64,000 nucleotides of DNA from Paratinospora sagittata (taxonomy: Eukaryota > Streptophyta > Magnoliopsida > Ranunculales > Menispermaceae). Under the pieces are notes generated by a model that worked only from the letters and a program-made list of their open reading frames with translations, was not told where the DNA came from and searched no databases. A program made the translations under genes and the position numbers. Positions 15,851 through 28,600 of the stretch are shown here, one piece after another; within the stretch, counting starts at the first letter, position 1; every line of letters begins with the position of its first letter. The stretch lies in NCBI GenBank assembly GCA_035771175.1, contig CM069602.1, positions 4,654,001 through 4,718,000 on the forward strand, in the 5' to 3' direction.

Positions 15851-18800
15851 ATGGAGGATCCTTGTGACCAGAAGCAAGATAAAACAGGAACTATCTTTGA
15901 TTTAGGTATGGATTCCGCCCCGGCGTTTGATCCAGAAATGACAGAATTTCAGGCATCTGATTTTGATATAGATGCCTTTGCCGTACCTTCTACTATCTCT
16001 CTTGGAGCCCAAGAAAGGAGCACCCTGTCCAACACAATAGATTTGGAAGAGGAAAGTGATTTGGGATGCAAGCAGTTTGAGATGATGTCTCCAGCTCGTC
16101 AGCAGGTATATATGTTTTAGTTTGAGCTTTCTTGTTGGATTTGAGATGAGTTTAAAGCCCGCCTTTTATTTAAATACATTACATAGAGGTTTTTCTGTAT
16201 GGGTCAGTGTCACAAATTAAGAGGCAAGTTAGCTTGGAGAACTACAATGCATCACCTTGAATTCAGCTACCAGAAAAAGATAATCTTCATGTTTAGGATA
16301 GTTTGTTTTAGATGCAGCCTCAGCATGTATTTTTCGTAGCATTCTTTTGTTGTTCTCTAAGATTATGAACATGAATCAGTTCTTTTCAAAGTTTGCTATT
16401 TCAGGGCTCTAATGACGAGTTTCTTTTATACAGTGTGTTTATCTGAGTGTACCAGAGAACACTAGCCCATTGGGTTTGATATTAAGGAAAACCCCATCTT
16501 TTCTGGAGCTGGTGGAAACTATGTTATCACATTCAAACTCTTGTTCCATGCCTAAAAAGAGAAAGAGTACTGCTGACACTGATGATCAACAGATCAATGG
16601 GAAGGCAAAAGCATCTAATTTTTCTGCTTCGCTCTTACAAATTGGCTCATGGAAGGTAATTAGTAGGATTCTTTTTAAGAAAGCACCACTTACCCTCTGT
16701 GAACATTCACTATCACTAAAGAGAAAGTTAAAATTGATTATATTCCATAGCCTATAAGAATGGTAAAGATTAAACCGTGATTAAAAAATGAGGCAAAGTT
16801 AAGCAACAATATTCTTGCTTAGTTAACGAATGGAAGTAATTTTTTTATAAATTGCCAAATGCGAATGCATGATGATGTTCTTTAGTGTAATCGTTTGTCC
16901 ACGTGGTACTAGGCTAGGTTTTCGAGTATGTTAAAGTGCAATTCTTTTTTATTTATTTTTTTCTCTTTAGGAATGGGGGATGGAGGTATGGTTGGTAAAG
17001 TTCTAGTGTTTTTCTTTTTTAGCAAGTTTCCCTGTTTTCATTTCATCACTCTTTCCTTACCTAAACGGAAAAAGTAAAGAAAGTTATTTATGTTTGATTG
17101 ACTTTGACACACTTTACAAGAGTGTTCTCAACCAATTAAAGCCCTGCCTCCATGCTCTCACTTGTAACAAATTCTTCCTCACAATTTCTTGCCTTCACAA
17201 ACTGAAACAATATTTAGAAGATTTATTTTGTCAACAACATGAGTTGGGATAAGGCTTAGTTGACTTGAGTATTTTGCCAACAAAGAGTTAGGATCTGTTT
17301 TTTACTTGCAGCGAGTTTCAAGATATGATGGAGACTTAGTAGCAAAATGTTATTTCGCAAAACGGAAACTCGTATGGGAGCTATTGGACGGTGAGCTGAA
17401 GAACAAGATAGAAGTTCCATGGTCTGATATAACTTCTATGAAAGCAACATACAATGATAATGCACCTAATACCCTTGAAATTGAGGTCAGCAAACTACAC
17501 TCTGTTTCTATTTGCATCTGATCCTCGATGGGATTTATCTTTTTTCTTTTGTAACTAACATGGATCACATACAAATGTTATCTAAATTCTAACATATTCT
17601 TTCCACTTGAGTAACCTTTATTGAACAGGATTATATCTTAATCAGCCCTTTAGTTCAACTCATGAAAAGTGTGGCATTTTATAGAAGCTAAATGTAAACC
17701 TTCTTAGCTTCTTAACCTATTACCTGTCTTTGTTGTCAATTTGTCATCAAGGATTTTTATTCTATTTCTTTTCCGAGATATTGAGAAAATTATATTCTTT
17801 GTGGGCAAACAAAGTAAAATTTTTGCATAACCAACAAAATACGCCTTTCAAAAATCTTAGGTGTGCCTCAACTTCTGTTACTTTAAAAACATAAAATTGG
17901 GCCTATTATAAGAAACAATAATGAAGATTTGGGAGTTACATTTAGACTGTAGAAGCCAAATGTAGAATCGGGAATTGGGTTTGCATGCCTTTGAATCTCT
18001 CACAAAGGCATTCCAGCTATACTTCTCCGTTGTCAGGAACTTTTAAAAGAAGTAGCTGTACTTGAGGTTGACACATGGGAATTTGAAACTTAGAGGATAT
18101 GCTTGCAATTGAGTAGTGAATAATTGGGTATCTTGTCAGTGAGTTTGGAAGCGTATGTATGGATGTAGACTGCAAGGTATATGAATTTTGTTCATTTAAT
18201 AGCCTAGCCCAAGTAAATTAGAAAATAGCTGACTGCATTGATGCTTAACCAGTTCCGAACTGCTCATGGAAATATAAGTTGGTTTCCCACCATCCTATTT
18301 CTCCCAGGGTGCCCTTTTCCACATTCAAAATAATGAATGGACATTCTTGATGGTGAATCATTGAGGAAGGGACGCCAATCTATTCCCAAAAGTAGCACTA
18401 TGCACTAGTACTAAGGATATGGAGGATCCCCTTACAGATTGCTCTTTTGCAACTTGACTTGGTAATGCTGAAGAAGGATCTTCAGCACATGGATGAAAGG
18501 ATATTCCAATATTTGGCAGCTCTATAGAGTTGTCCTTTGCCATTTATTGCTGTTCTTGGAACAGTGGAATTTCAGAGTTTTTGAAGACACATAGGACCAT
18601 GGAATTTTATTTTTGGAGTGAAGAATATTGCGCTTCACTGCCTCTCCATAAATTCAAATGATGGGAGAGATGGTTTTCTCAACTTGACCATTGAGTGGAA
18701 GGATCTTACTTTCTACTGTATGTCTTTTATGCTTTATGAAAGTGTAAGAATCTCTTCCACTCTCTTCATCCTTCGCTTTTTCCTTCTTTTCTCCTCGGTG

Positions 18801-21800
18801 AAATCGTTTTCAATTGATAAAAAAATATTGGCTGAGTACCGATCAACTCTATAATGAGGTCAAGGTAGTAGTTGATGGAACCAACTTAATTAAACTTTCT
18901 AGTAAGCTTTAAAGGATAGGGAATTGAATTGTGGTCCTGGCAGGCCATGAACGACTTTAATATACTTAAAATCAGAGTTATAGTGCTTGTCACTTCAAAA
19001 CTGTCATTGTAATTTTGTATCAATGTCAAGACCAAGCTGCCTAGCAATATATATATACATACAAGTATGTATGTATGTATAGATTTCCAGCCATTACTTT
19101 TGACAATTCTTTAAATCAGCATCATGATCTAAATAAATCTTTGGTGCATAATAAGTAGATACCTAGTATAAACCTGGGAAACGTAGGGTTGATTTGAATC
19201 TGATAAAAGTGTTTCTTCATTATATGGAAAATGAAAGAGGGTAGGTTTAAACCAACGGGGCCGTGGTTCAGTTGGTTCGGCGGCTGTTCCCCTTAAGCAA
19301 GGTCGTGGTTTCGAATCCCACTCGAACCCCCTTGTGTATGGAGTCCCGCCCCGCCGGGAGACCTTTACCACTTCGTGTGCCAACCCGGGTCGAATCTAGG
19401 TGGAATAGTCTCGCCGCAAAGCGGAAGGTGGACACTACCTGAGTGCCGCAAAGCGGTGGATCAAAAAAAAAAAAAAAAGAGGGTAGGTTTACATGGGCAA
19501 TATAAAATCTTAATGATTGATAAGAAGTTTGTGACAATAGTTATGGCATTGATTACCAAAAAGCATTTCTTTCTAGATGAATAAAAGGTCCCACCAGATG
19601 GAACCATTGGATGTGTGGTCCCAATGTTTTCTCAAAAGATCAACCAATGGTCCCATCTGGGGACCTTGTGTAAGGCTGCTCCCAGGATACCCCTTTTTGT
19701 TAAATGATTCTAAAGTTTGATATGGAACGTATAGAATCCTTGCCTTATCTTGATTTTCAAATACACTTATCCATTTTTTTAAATTTTACATAGAACTTCT
19801 TTTAGTTTATGCTTAGTTGCTGTACTATTTGATGGTTACTTCAACATTTTGCTACTACTGGCCTCTGTAAATCTTCTGAAACTATGCAGTTGTGGAAGCG
19901 GCCTCGTTTCTTTAGGGAAACAAATCCACAACCCAGAAAACATACCCAGTGGAAAGTTACTGATGACTTTACTGGCGGAGACGCATCAATTTTCAGGTAG
20001 GAAGTTTTTTTTACTTGTCATTGTTGATGATAGCTTGACATGTATTGTGTTGATGATAGCTTAATATGCATTGTTGGGCCCTTATCTGACAGCTATAGCT
20101 TTTAGGTCAAATGGTTTCTAACAGTTATGACCATTATCTGTGCTTCTACCCCACCATTCAAGAAAGTTGGCATTTTGTTCTACTATTTGAATTTCACCAC
20201 GAGCAATTTCTTCTCTGTTTTTTTTTTGGGACTCCTAACCTTTTTCACATCCTTTTAGAGCTCTAATTGGCACCAAACGATCCTGGTTGTCACTGCTGCT
20301 GTCATTAACCTTTATTTTACTTTTTCCAATGATTTCATTCAATTTAGTTCTGCTTTATGCTACTACTATATTACGGGAAATTTTAGGTTCCTCTCTTATG
20401 TGCTTATGCCTTAAAAGGTTTTTTAACACTGTTTCACCTGCCCATCTAAACTAATAGTATAATAGCAGGTAAGACAACTCCTCTCGAGCTACTACAATCC
20501 TCAGTGAAGATAATTCAATTTTCTAAATCTTTATTGAGATTTCCTATATTGAATAGTTGATGGAAGAAGAAAAAAAATATAGTTGAAAATCAAAATGCGA
20601 AATATGAATGTTGACGGCTACTAAGAGACATCTATAAAGTCCTAGCGGAGTCTTAGGACAGCTGACGAGTTGGGTTCTATTTCAACCTCAAAACATGTAT
20701 TTTCAGGTTTTGTTCAATTGGCTGTAGAGGCCAGCCCAAACAAAACCTTGGCCTTCCAAAGAAATTGAGAATTTAGACAAATGCTTAACTAACCTTTTTA
20801 TTTCTAAAATCAAAGGGACTAAAATAAGTTTCTAATTAATTTTTTTTATTCATGCAGTATTTTAGCCATCAATTACTATTCTTTTTATTCAGTTCTTTCC
20901 TTTTTGAACAGGAGACACTTCTTGCAATTCCCTCCAGGAACTCTACAGAGGCACTACGAGAAACTCTTGCAGTCAGACTATGGATTGTCTTTGCTCAGTG
21001 AGAAGCCTTATCCCTCCTTTGATTCTCCATTCTTTGATGTAGACAGTGTAGAAAGTCCAAATGCCGATGATCACAAGCAATTTGGATTGACGGGGCAGAG
21101 TTTAGATCTCCAAAAGTGGATGTTTGATTCAAGGACCGGTGTTTTTTCAGAACAGAGCTGTTGCTTTAGCTTTTCAAGGACAATGCTTCCTCAGAAATAT
21201 GAAAATCTAGAAAGCACTATTGATGCTTGTGAAGAAAGCTCCCTACTCTCAGGTATTCCCTCTATACAAATACTCGATTATCACTGTTAATGACTAGTAG
21301 AGCTATCATGAATTCGTGACTAGTAGCTTGATGGACTTTGAAGTAATGGCTCCTCGGCTGCATACATTATCTAATTGATCATTTAACTATTTTCTTGTCT
21401 AACTTTATATTAGTAAAAACTGGAAGCCCAGCCAGGGAAATAGCATGATTGCTGGCCTTGCAGATTTTTACTACTATTTGAAACTTTTTAGCTCTACAAC
21501 TGGGGTCTCCCCTGGAACAATAGCAAACGAATGCAAAATAAATTTCCACATGCTTGGCAAAACAAAGTCAATAGGTTGCACTTATGCAAAGTTAGCTCAC
21601 CAGAAGTATGCATCATTGTGCTACAAGGGTCTGCAAATGTGTAGAACTATAGCTATTAAAAGTGGCTTAAAAACCCTGAACCACTCCATCATTACCATGA
21701 TCAACAGCAGTATATTTGGCAAGCAGGAGCCAGCCAAGTAGTGTATTTTATTATTCCTTCTTCATTTGTATTTGCTAAGTGTGGCAAACAATAGTAGGTG

Positions 21801-22557
21801 AGGATAATAGGCATGTAAAACAATGAAGTAATATCTTCCAAAACTGCTGCATCACTAATGTCACAAAGATCTAGTTATATACAACAACAATGCACCAGTC
21901 TTTCCTTCATATTCTTCATCCTCTTCCTTCCTACCTTGGTATCTGTGCATCATGTATTTGTCGCATGGTTTGTGGAAAAGATAATAGTAAAACAGGAAAA
22001 TGCTTAGCATAGTGCTACCACTGTTTGCAGGATTCACTGGGAAAAATGTTGCTCTTGAAACTTCCATACAAACTAAGGATGTGCGTCCCACTCTAATTGT
22101 ATCATTGCCAACATCTGAACCCAAAGTGGGCATACACAACATGGGTGAAAGCAATTGCTATTCGGAGAAACGGACACAAGATGTGATAGCAAATTTGTCA
22201 GATTTGTTGCTGGGAGACCATCTTGGTGTGGCTGATCTTCACCAGGGTAATCTCAACTCAAAAGTGAACATTAATTCCATGTATGAATCCAAATCAAATT
22301 GTTGGTTTAGAAAAATTCTGGATGACCAGCGTACAGTTAGTTCATCTGAAGACATTGTTCTCAATAGTGACATGGATGGGTTCTTCAATGAAAACTCTTC
22401 ATTCGGGAAGGTGGGCAATGAGCTACTAGAAGTTTCTGGTGACTCTGTAGAATACGGGGCAGACATCTCAGGCATTGCAACAGTTCCTGTTTTCCTTGAT
22501 CGGGCAGCACCAAATGAGATCGAAGAGGTTCTTGAATGGATTCCATGGAGAAACTAG
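15851..22557 (+). CDS. Plant-specific protein of unknown function (541 aa, six coding exons)
   Basis: Coding exons 15851-16105, 16434-16655, 17312-17485, 19890-19996, 20912-21252 and 22031-22557 sum to 1626 nt (541 aa). The N-terminal 85 residues are acidic and probably disordered. A basic patch PKKRKS near residue 111 could be a nuclear localisation signal. Exons 3-4 encode a compact module (RVSRYDGDLVAKCYFAKRKL ... KIEVPWSDI, then LWKRPRFFRETNPQ) that is conserved in plant homologues I vaguely recall being annotated as TRF-like proteins; I do not see a Myb domain. It continues with RRHFLQFPPGTLQRHYEKLL. The C-terminus is acidic and ends EVLEWIPWRN. The role is unknown; a nuclear regulatory protein is my inference. 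Intron 3 (17486-19889) carries a SINE. Confidence 0.8.
19234..19491 (+). mobile_element. tRNA-derived SINE with 16-bp target-site duplication
   Basis: The 5' region reads like a tRNA gene: A box TGGTTCAGTTGG at 19264-19275 and B box GGTTTCGAATCC at about 19307-19318. A tRNA-unrelated body of about 150 bp and a 16-nt A-run follow. The direct repeat AAAGAGGGTAGGTTTA flanks it at 19234-19249 and 19476-19491. It lies in sense orientation in intron 3 of the host gene. The near-perfect duplication suggests a fairly recent insertion. Confidence 0.92.
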
Positions 22558-22869
22558 GTTGTTGGAGAGATCTGAATTATGGGCAGCTCGTCTATTCCTC
22601 TGTTTTCAGGTGTATATATATAGTTTTTTGGTGGGAATTTTCATGCTTATATTACTTTGGACATGGGTCATTGTTAAAAATCTCTCTCTATCACAAAATT
22701 TGAAGAGCCATGCATAAAACATGTGAAGATCATGAGAATACTTCATTTGGTTGATGGACAAACATGACATTCATCCATGCAACCCTCATCTTTTACCTGA
22801 GTCCTGAGCTTAGGATTAGTTGTGTATAAAAGTATGCAAACGGTTAAAGAGTTATATTATTTTTTGAAA

Positions 22870-24690
22870 CGAAACAAACAATATATATATTTGTTAGCGT
22901 GAAGTAATTACAAAAGTACAGATTTGAGCAGCGTGTGGCCCAATGACACCTGAAACACCAAACCCCCACCTAACTAGAATTGGCAGAGGGACCTTCAAGG
23001 CCAAATTAGTACAAGCAATTGCCCCAATTAAACAACTAGTTGGATAGTGGTATATCATTTCTCCAAGAAGAAGCACATATCCGTGAACTAGCTAAGAGTT
23101 TAATTCCTTCCCATAACTTATCACTGTTTTTATGGAAACCCTTGAAAATTTGATCGTTACGCCCAATTCATAAAGACTACAGTGTAGCGCAAGTGGCAAT
23201 TAAGCCTGTTCTTTTTTCAGCTGGGGACAGGTTTGCTAAGTGGGATAGGGAGAGCCCTTCCTCAATTGTTCGTGGAGCTAAGTATCTGTTTCTGGAAAAG
23301 GTAACCCATCTTTGCCAAATACTTTTGGCAAAGGGACATGAAAATAACAAATGCTCCAAATATTCTCCATCCTGCAAGCAATACATACAACAATGTAGAG
23401 AGAGGCACAATGGGGGCACACGCCTCTGTAGCATGTCACGTGTATTGATTATCTTATGAGCCACAAGTCAAGCAAATATCCTAACTTTAGTTGGAGCCTA
23501 AACATGCCACATAGTATTAGAAAAAGGGAAGGTAGGGAAGGATGGGGAATCAGAAAGGGTATCAAAATAGGATTTACATGAGAACAAGCCGTTGGGAGAT
23601 GGGTGCCAGGTTAAACTGTTCGGGTGGGGGGAAAGGCTTACCATGGCTAAGCAATTCAGAAGAGGAACAATCTCACTATGCTCCTTAAGGGTTAAGGGTC
23701 TAGGAAAATGAGGATTCCATGAAAGGGAAGCAAAAAATGATGAAGAGGAACTGAGGTTAAGAGACAAGAATGAGGTGATGGGCGAATTGTGGAGAGTGGA
23801 AAGTCTATAGAGACGAGGGTAAGACTCTGCCAGAGTGGTATCTCCCAGCCATTTATCTTTCCAGAATCAGAAAGAAGCGTCATCTCCAAGCCTAAGAGTC
23901 ATATGTGAAAAGAAGCGTGGCTCAAGAGTACAGATGAACTTCCATGGACACCGGTACGAAGATCTCCCCACCCTTCCCACTTCCCCCAGATGCGCTTGTG
24001 GATGCAGAACACTGTATTTACTACTAACCACTCTAGCCCGCAAAGGTTCTCATTCCTTAAAGTAACGCCATATCCATTTGCTACAGAGAGCTTCATTTCT
24101 CCATTGTATGTTGCCAATGCCAAGGCCCCCTTATCTACCAGCTGCTGCAAAACTTTCCAACTTACTAACTTGGAGAACCCCTCTTTACCACTCCAAAAAA
24201 AATTCTTAAACTTCCTCTCAATTTGATATGCCACCCCTTTAGGACAAGTAATACGAGGGTAAGGCCGATAACACTGCACAGATTAAGGCCCCTTTAGAAA
24301 GGAAGGTTGCCTGTGATTGATTTTGTTTTGAACCGGTTCCCAGAAAGCTGTGGAAAGAGGGTTCCCGCCCAATGGAAGGCCAAGATACTTCATCGGCCAA
24401 GACCCCACCGAGCAACCAACCTTGTTTACTAGATGAATGATTGTTTCTGCCTCCAAAGCATGGCATTTTAAGAAAAGGAATACCGAGTCTGCAAAGCCCC
24501 TGCTATTACGAGGCGACGAAGATGTTTTGTACGGTCTTTCCTCCGCATTGAAGAAAGGGGTTGTTTCTGCATTTCAACTCGTGATTTTTGGGTTAAAAAG
24601 CCAAGATGTTTTAAGCCAGCAATTTGGGAGAATATTAGCAAACCGAGAACATAACATGCCACACTGAGCAGAGCAGAGTAAGTGTAGAAT
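22870..24690 (-). mobile_element. Decayed LINE fragment (RT C-terminal part and zinc-binding tail)
   Basis: Read on the minus strand from about 24,690 down, several frames carry successive pieces of one L1-type ORF2: ALPSYYLS, then PKGVAYQIERKFKNFFWSG and the VSWKVLQQLVDKGALA block, then FSCKSYFDTLSDSPS and finally YCLQDGEYLEHLLFSCPFAKSIW, the zinc-binding RT tail. Frameshifts and stops separate them. EN and most of RT are missing. It lies between the 541-aa gene and the small peptide gene, and no clear poly(A) or target duplication remains. Confidence 0.8.
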
Positions 24691-24892
24691 AGTAACCCTC
24701 ACCAAACTGATTATTGTGTGGACAATTCATCAGTAGGGTTTAGACCTGAGTCCAACCATACTCACGAGAGTCATCTAGATTTCATCAAAAAAGAGAAGTC
24801 AATGGCCAACTATTTTATTTTTAATTTTTTAAAACCACTTGGTTTCTGGCTATCTCTTTAAAATCCGAAAACACCCATTTTCTTAACTTAAA

Positions 24893-25299
24893 ATGGGTAG
24901 TAGTCTTCCAGCAAAACTGTTGGGCACAATGATGATGGTTCTCCTGCTTTTTGGCTCTGGTTCCTTGCTACTTCTTTCAGGTAAACGATTCTTTTTCTAA
25001 ATGTTTCAAACTATAAAATGCCAGTCAAAGGTGTCTTGGCAGAGAATACTGAATGCTTGTCTTCTTTAATTCTGAAAATGAATTGCAGAAAGTAGCTCAA
25101 AGTGGTATTTCAAGTGTAGCAGCAACAAGAGTGGCGTCAAATGTGTAAGCAGCCAGTTTCAGCTTCTGAGGTGGAACTGAAGGAAAAGGGGTTTCGAAGC
25201 CTAAGAGGACTGCGGCTCACGCCACCACCGTCGCCAATGGGGAATCAACAAAATTCATTCCATTACGCAGCACCCCCACCTCAAATAATACTCATGTAA
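24893..25299 (+). CDS. Predicted small secreted peptide precursor (74 aa, two exons)
   Basis: Exon 1 (24893-24980) encodes MGSSLPAKLLGTMMMVLLLF followed by a further leucine-rich run, a classic N-terminal signal sequence. A 182-bp intron (GTAAAC ... CCAGTTTCAG) joins it at 25163 to exon 2, which ends in TAA at 25297-25299. The total is 225 nt in one frame. Directly after the hydrophobic segment come a charged linker (SEVELKEKGFRSLRGLRL) and a proline-rich tail (TPPPSPMGNQQNSFHYAAPP). Signal, short polar spacer and Pro/Ser/Asn-rich C-terminus is the layout of plant signalling-peptide precursors. The tail weakly recalls the PIPPSAPSKRHN motif of IDA peptides, but I do not claim membership. An upstream AG (exon from 25089) would give a 59-aa Cys-containing variant, but its splice site is poorer. 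Expression is not shown by sequence. Confidence 0.5.
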
Positions 25300-25690
25300 C
25301 GAACCTCACTTTGCTTGGATGCTTGTTTGATTGGGTTTCTGCTTCTCTAACACAAAATAACAGAACTTTTCTTCCCCAGAAGTTGCATTAGTTCTAGCAC
25401 AAGAGAGGCATTCCAATAATTGCCTCACTCCATCAAGAACGTTGTATAATTTGGTGGATATAAACTCATCATTAAGAAAAGAGCTTAAAAGAAAAAGATA
25501 TCTGGGTAAAACTTAAGCCAATTAGGCTGTGAATTCCTTTAGTTTGAACCAAAAAAACGTTGTATGACTTGAAACATAAAAAATAAATAAAAAAAAAGAT
25601 ATCTGATGCTGAATGAAGGGAATACAAGAGCTTAGCTTATGGCACCTAGAGAGTAAATGACCAGAAACAAATAGAACAAAATTTTTTCAA

Positions 25691-28600
25691 TCACGCAGAT
25701 TCGTTAGCAGCTTCTGCTTTCTTCTTCCGCTCCTTGAGAAGGTTAACGTGCGCTCGTTTCCGTTCTTTGCCAATCTGAAACCAGCCATCATTTCATTGCT
25801 CATGAACCCAAAAAAATAAAAAATAAACATCTAATAACATGAATGAAATAATTGCAAGAAGACGTCCACATCAAGCTGCCAGAAACAAAGGCCTTGATTC
25901 TTTGTTCCTCATCAATAACTTGCTAGCGAGCATGAAAAGTGCCACAAGAATATCAACTAAGAAAACTAACAGAGACAACAAGGCACATATATAGGTTTGG
26001 CGAACACAACTAATGATGCTACAAGTCAAGGAAATCTACAACTAGATTCAATTTGCATAATTCAAAGGCTAATGTGTATTTGAACGAAGTAGCTTCGGAA
26101 AGGAAGGTGATAAAGGGCGAATGAACACATGAGAAATAAGTGAAAAATAGAATTTACCTGCATTGCCTCATAAAGCCTCCTCTTTTTGCGGGACATCACA
26201 ACCTGGGACATGCTGGAAGCATCCTTAGCAATTTGATCTGGATCTGGCATAGACTCTTCCTTGGCATCAGTACTCTCAACAGGGCCCTCCATGTCAATCT
26301 TATTTGAAACAGACTCAAAGGTGGAATAAGGAACATCTGCGACTGCGAGTTCCGTTTCCAATTCATCGTGATGCTGCTTCTCAAGGACAGCCATCTGCAA
26401 GTACCAACATAAATTAGATAATGGACTTATATGTGAATGTGTAAATTTTCCTTGCTAGGTACTGTAGAAACATGAAATGCAGGAGAATTACACAGGACCC
26501 TCTGAAAAAGTTGAATTCATACAGTATGAAGTTGGATCTGAAATAACAGAACCAGTTTCATTTTCTGAAGTATGTGGAAGAATATGCCACATACAATCAT
26601 TGAAGGAAAATTCAAAGAATACTTTTTAGAATGAAAAGAAAGAGTTCTATATTTTGTAAATATGCGGATGTTTCCATTTAAAAATTTATACGGTTTTGAA
26701 AAGTTTCAATCATTAGTCTTTAGCTGTTCTTCCTTCACTTGAAGAAAATGGGCTATAAAGAAAGAGGGGAGAAAGGGGGAATGAATACTGGAAAACCTAT
26801 CAGCATTCACTGATTCATACAGAAGGAAAAAAAAAAAAAACCTTTCGCTTTCTCTCTGCAGCGTCATTAGCTTCAGCCCTGCTGATGATACCTTCAACCA
26901 ACAGGCTCTGAGGATCTTCCAAGTCTTGTTTATCTACACCAGGCATTGGCATAATTTCTTTTCTTGCTGCAGCTTGCAGACGTTTGATTGTTTCTGCATA
27001 CTCGGGAATGTAGCCCTCTGCTTCATTGTCAACGAAAGGTGACAAGTGTGGGGGAGGAACCCTGTTGAATTAGCAAATGAAGTTACAAAGAAATACTCAT
27101 ACATGTTTATAGCATGTACTGCAGCATTCAAACATTCCCATCATATACATCTTCCTGACAAGCATGCATATAGGATGTATCCTAGACAGGTAAGATCTTT
27201 GATTCAGCCGAAATACACACGCACAGACAGTGAAAAAGAAATAACAAATGGAGAGAATAGAAAGGGGGCAAAAAAAAGAAAGCATGAAGAGGGACAAAAT
27301 CTATTATATAATAGAAACATTTAACCAAGTCTACATGCTGCAATTAATATAATGAGTTACTTCCAAAACATAGTTCAAACCCACTTTTATTGAGACTAAA
27401 ACAGCAAGAATCTGTGAGACAATTTAACCAGTGGAGTGCAAATAATTAACATGATTGTTTCTCATTGATCAATAAATTGGAACTTACCTCCACATAACCC
27501 ACTATTTAGACATGTTTTTTTAAATGATGAAAAAAGGTTGCAATAGATGTGTTTTAGATAAATACCTTCCTACCATGTAACCGTCTGTTGGTAAAATGAT
27601 CCGGGCATTTATACAATCGAAGATCCACTGTGGCTGAATATATCTTCTAGAAAGAAATAAATGACCCTGGGAAGGCCTATCAACAATCTGAAAGAAGGAA
27701 CAAGGGAAAAGAGTGAACTTAATGATATGATGGATCACAATTATCAGGAATTAGAAACAAAGTGTAAAGAAAATAGTGAAAAGTTTAGAGAAGAAAAACT
27801 TGTAATTTGTGTTACCTGGACTCTTTACTTTAGGCCAACCTACCCATGCCCGACACTTTTTAATGCAACATGGGTATGAAACATATATCCAACACTTTAA
27901 ATTTTAGAATAATACTATGTGGATTCTCCAATGGAAAGACGAGAAAGCATGAAATAAGATAATGACAAATAGATAGCAATTCACTTGAGTGAGGAAACAA
28001 AAAGGACAATAAATGAGTGAAAAAAAGAAGAAAAAAAAGGGGGATGAACAATATATAATACAAGCTTCATAGTGAACGTAACATCATCCAAATACCCAAA
28101 TCCAAATTTTGAGACACTTTTTAGCCAAATCCCCGTATCCTAAAATTTGAAAATGAACAAGTTGGACCTCTAGATATGCACCCGTATCCGACACTCGTAC
28201 CCGAGTCCAAGTAGCATATTGTAATTGGACAAGTACATGTTAAACTCGTGTGCAATTGTGCATAGATTGCTCATCTTTTTTTTATTGGAGACTAGTCTTT
28301 AAATGTAAACATAATATATAAAGGTCACAAAAAAAGACCTGATGAGTAATGCTCTCGTCAGTTTCTTTATATGGAGCACCATCTCCCTCCCAAGAAACAC
28401 CACCTCCAAAGGCTGGAATGACAAAAAGTAATGACTCTCTTGGAACCTAAATATAAAAACGATGTTAGTCAGTAGAGTAACATAAATAAAGAAATAGAAC
28501 GATATTTTTAAAAAAATATGAAACAAAACTTCTAGTGCCTCTGCATCAAATTAGATCCTTTGTTCATCAAGCAAATGAAACATAATGAAAAAAAAGGCCA

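Noticed and set aside
19250..19330. Functional tRNA gene at 19.25 kb
   Set aside because: The A/B boxes belong to a SINE with poly(A) tail and target-site duplication; the acceptor stem ends do not pair cleanly and the body continues without a terminator.
21445..21741. A 98-codon ORF between exons 5 and 6 of the 541-aa gene
   Set aside because: The exon-to-exon frame (TCA G|GA TTC) closes without it. It lacks splice-compatible phase and any known motif, so it is intronic chance ORF.
25089..25180. Alternative exon 2 of the small peptide gene giving a 59-aa Cys-containing product
   Set aside because: The acceptor TTGCAG at 25088 is usable and in phase. The downstream acceptor has a better pyrimidine context and leads to a hormone-like tail, so I prefer 25163. 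The variant is kept only as an alternative.
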